A stretch of DNA of 64,000 nt from Pseudoneobacillus rhizosphaerae (GTDB taxonomy: Bacteria > Bacillota > Bacilli > Bacillales > Cytobacillaceae). The stretch covers positions 1 to 64,000 of the forward strand of contig NZ_CAKJTG010000005.1 in NCBI RefSeq assembly GCF_917563885.1. Direction: 5' to 3'. Position numbers and translations under genes: made by a program. Positions within the stretch are counted from its first letter, which is position 1, and each line of letters begins with the position of its first letter. Under the pieces are notes generated by a model that saw nothing but the letters and a program-made list of their open reading frames with translations, searched no databases and was not told the origin of the DNA. Shown piece by piece: positions 62,208-64,000 of the stretch.

Positions 62208-64000
62208 TTAATACATCTGTTCATAAAATTTTGTTGACTCTAGGATCATTTCGTACATATGATGGGTTGGTTCTAAAGGTGAAACACCCAATTCTTCTTC
62301 TAAGATTTGAATACATTTTTCGTACCACTTAATTGCCTGTGGTCGGTTGTTCTTTCGATAATAGCAATACATTAATAGCCTGTAAGCTTCTTCCCATGTC
62401 CGGTCCCGTTCTAAAATACGTTCACACCAATTAATGGCCAAATCATAGTTTTCTTTTCTTACATGAAGTTGGGCCATTTTTTCTGCAGCTCGCAAATAGA
62501 ATACTAGCATTCTCTCCCGTTTAGTTATACACCAATCTACATATCTTCGTTCTGTTAGGTATTCACCTCTGTATAACTCAAGACCTTTTTCTAACAATGG
62601 TATTGCTTTTACTGGATCTTGTTCATTTAGTCCTGTTTGAATCCATTCTTGAAACTGTACTGTATCTATTTCAATCGCTGCAATTGGATTTAAACCGTAG
62701 GATATTCCATCACGGATCACAAAAAACGGATTCGACCTTGGTTTCCGAAATGGTTCTAACACATGATTAAGAGCATTTAAAGCAACCTTGAAATCGCGGT
62801 CAGAACTAAGTTTATCCTGTGTGGGCCAAAGAATTTGTACAATTTCATCTTTCGCAAGAAGGTGAGCAGAATTCGTAATTAAAAGCTGAAACAATTCCTT
62901 GGCCTTCTCACGTTGCCAATCTTTTTCTCCTACTTCTTTTTCTCCTAACCAAATGCGAAAAGGTCCAAGAGTTTGAACTCGTATAGAGTATCCCGGATGA
63001 GAATCTATACTTCGTATGCCCATTTCTTGAAGTAATCTATTGGCAAAAGGACGTTCAATATTTTCCTTTGTGCATTCGATTAATAATGGAATAAAAGATT
63101 GTAAATCCTTAGGACCAAAGGTGGTTCTTTTATGTAAGAAAAACTCAAAATGATTTAATTCAACACTTTTTAAGAATAGTTTCATTTCATTTTTAAAGCC
63201 TTCAAAATCGTTAATCATATAAAACACATAAGCCTTCCAAAAATGACAGACCATTTCACCAAATATATCGTTGCAATCTTCGAATTCTTGTTTTGCCTTT
63301 TTAAAATAATCTAAAGCTTCTACTAGACGATTATTATAAGTACAAGCTAATCCCATAGCAAGAATTATTAAGGAAGAAAGCCAATGATCCTTTACTCTAT
63401 CCGTTTCAATCAGCGCTAGATTACCAGCTTCAATCGCTCTTTCAAATTCACCATTCGTACCAAACAAAATACATAACCCCATTAGCGGTTCTGCCTTACC
63501 TCTTTCTATTTGTAGCTGTGACATCATTTCTAGGGCTGTTTCATAGCATTTTTTAGCAAGTAGGGAATCATATTTATTAATAATTTGAACAGCATGGCCC
63601 ATTCGTATCCAGCCACAAGCTTCAACAAATGGTGCTTTCATAGCTACACCTAATTGAATACCCTCCTGAGCTAATGCCTTTGCTTCTTCTCCATTTCCCG
63701 TAAAAGAATGGATTAATGAAAGCAGTAAGTCTGTTTCCCGATGTGATTGTGGGAGAGCTACAGGGCTTTTCATTTGGTATGAATCCTTCCGTTGATAAAG
63801 GAGCTTTTTTGCTTTTTCAAATCTACCAGTACGCAAATAAATTCTAGCTTCTAAATTACTATACTGAATTGGAACATTTAGACCTTTAGCCCGAATTAAC
63901 CATTTTTCCGCCTTTCCCGATTTACCTGAGTTTAATAGATTTTCTGCCAAAAGATGATAGAGTTTGCCTGTTTCTTCATTTGTACTATCGGTGCTTTTTT
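62208..64000 (-). CDS. BTAD/TPR transcriptional activator (partial, 5' end off window)
   Basis: At least 597 codons; the frame is open to the right edge, so the true start and N-terminal domain are missing. The visible part begins with TPR-like helical repeats, then a winged-helix OmpR-like DNA-binding region ('LGPFRIWLGEKEV', 'REKAKELFQLLITNS', 'LLAKDEIVQILWP'), then a bacterial transcriptional activator domain (BTAD) with TPR-like 'YRGEYLTER' to 'ALEEELGVSPLEPTHHMYE'. Such proteins act as SARP/MalT-like activators. It lies upstream of, and in the same direction as, the Liv importer block and probably controls it. Confidence 0.85.
   Translation of the reverse strand, partial: KSTDSTNEETGKLYHLLAENLLNSGKSGKAEKWLIRAKGLNVPIQYSNLEARIYLRTGRFEKAKKLLYQRKDSYQMKSPVALPQSHRETDLLLSLIHSFTGNGEEAKALAQEGIQLGVAMKAPFVEACGWIRMGHAVQIINKYDSLLAKKCYETALEMMSQLQIERGKAEPLMGLCILFGTNGEFERAIEAGNLALIETDRVKDHWLSSLIILAMGLACTYNNRLVEALDYFKKAKQEFEDCNDIFGEMVCHFWKAYVFYMINDFEGFKNEMKLFLKSVELNHFEFFLHKRTTFGPKDLQSFIPLLIECTKENIERPFANRLLQEMGIRSIDSHPGYSIRVQTLGPFRIWLGEKEVGEKDWQREKAKELFQLLITNSAHLLAKDEIVQILWPTQDKLSSDRDFKVALNALNHVLEPFRKPRSNPFFVIRDGISYGLNPIAAIEIDTVQFQEWIQTGLNEQDPVKAIPLLEKGLELYRGEYLTERRYVDWCITKRERMLVFYLRAAEKMAQLHVRKENYDLAINWCERILERDRTWEEAYRLLMYCYYRKNNRPQAIKWYEKCIQILEEELGVSPLEPTHHMYEMILESTKFYEQMY

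Overview
The window is low-GC Gram-positive DNA from an endospore-forming Bacillaceae species. The gene order from lexA back to mutS follows the Bacillus subtilis block yneK-ccdC-ccdA-ynzD-yneF-sirA-tkt-ynzC-yneB-yneA-lexA, glnA-glnR-ynbB-hflX, spoVK, hfq-miaA, mutL-mutS. Spore-coat genes, Spo0E-type and SirA proteins and SpoVK confirm sporulation. A tRNA-Sec (selC) gene is unusual for a Bacillus and suggests the strain can decode UGA as selenocysteine, although no selA, selB or selenoprotein is in the window. No insertion sequence, prophage or CRISPR array was seen; almost everything is chromosomal.

Layout. 1-2.1 kb: an MFS drug exporter. 2.1-6.3 kb: a spore-coat locus with a CotG-like Thr/Arg repeat protein divergent from the CotH kinase, followed by CotB and a CotB-like paralogue. 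6.3-12.1 kb: an ArsB-type transporter, a cold-shock protein with a long leader, a YpuA-like secreted protein, small membrane proteins, selC and an NAD(P)-binding protein. 12.3-19 kb: yneK, ccdC, ccdA, a Spo0E-like phosphatase, a heterodimeric multidrug ABC exporter, yneF and sirA. 19.2-19.5 kb: a free-standing structured RNA with its own promoter and terminator. 19.5-23.8 kb: tkt, ynzC and the SOS module yneB-yneA/lexA with three LexA boxes. 24-28.8 kb: a 52-bp repeat array, glnRA with GlnR boxes, ynbB and hflX. 29-32.4 kb: an accessory island between hflX and spoVK holding a TRIC channel, a YitT protein and two TerC-family genes, each TerC gene behind its own yybP-ykoY manganese riboswitch. 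32.5-42.1 kb: spoVK, hfq, miaA, mreBH, a DedA protein, mutL and mutS.

42.2-54.1 kb is more variable: an acyl-CoA synthetase, an AAA ATPase, a YycC-like protein, a second cold-shock protein, and a two-gene operon (PlsY-like acyltransferase plus a GNAT/class-V aminotransferase fusion). A third, diverged yybP-ykoY element with a terminator lies upstream of that operon. Then come resistance-type and housekeeping genes, a NERD gene broken by one in-frame stop, a second 52-bp repeat array with six copies, and a fatty acid desaturase. 54.5-64 kb is one co-directional block: SDR, alpha/beta hydrolase, KAS-III-like enzyme, a 59-residue protein, a complete Liv-type ABC importer and a BTAD/TPR regulator that runs off the right edge. 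It looks like an uptake-and-conversion pathway for an unidentified carboxylate or amino-acid-like compound.

The strongest leads are the diverged manganese-type riboswitch in front of the lipid-like operon, the tRNA-Sec gene, the unassigned structured RNA beside tkt, and the Thr/Arg version of the CotG-CotH-CotB system. All calls come from reading the sequence and remembered family features; no database search was run.
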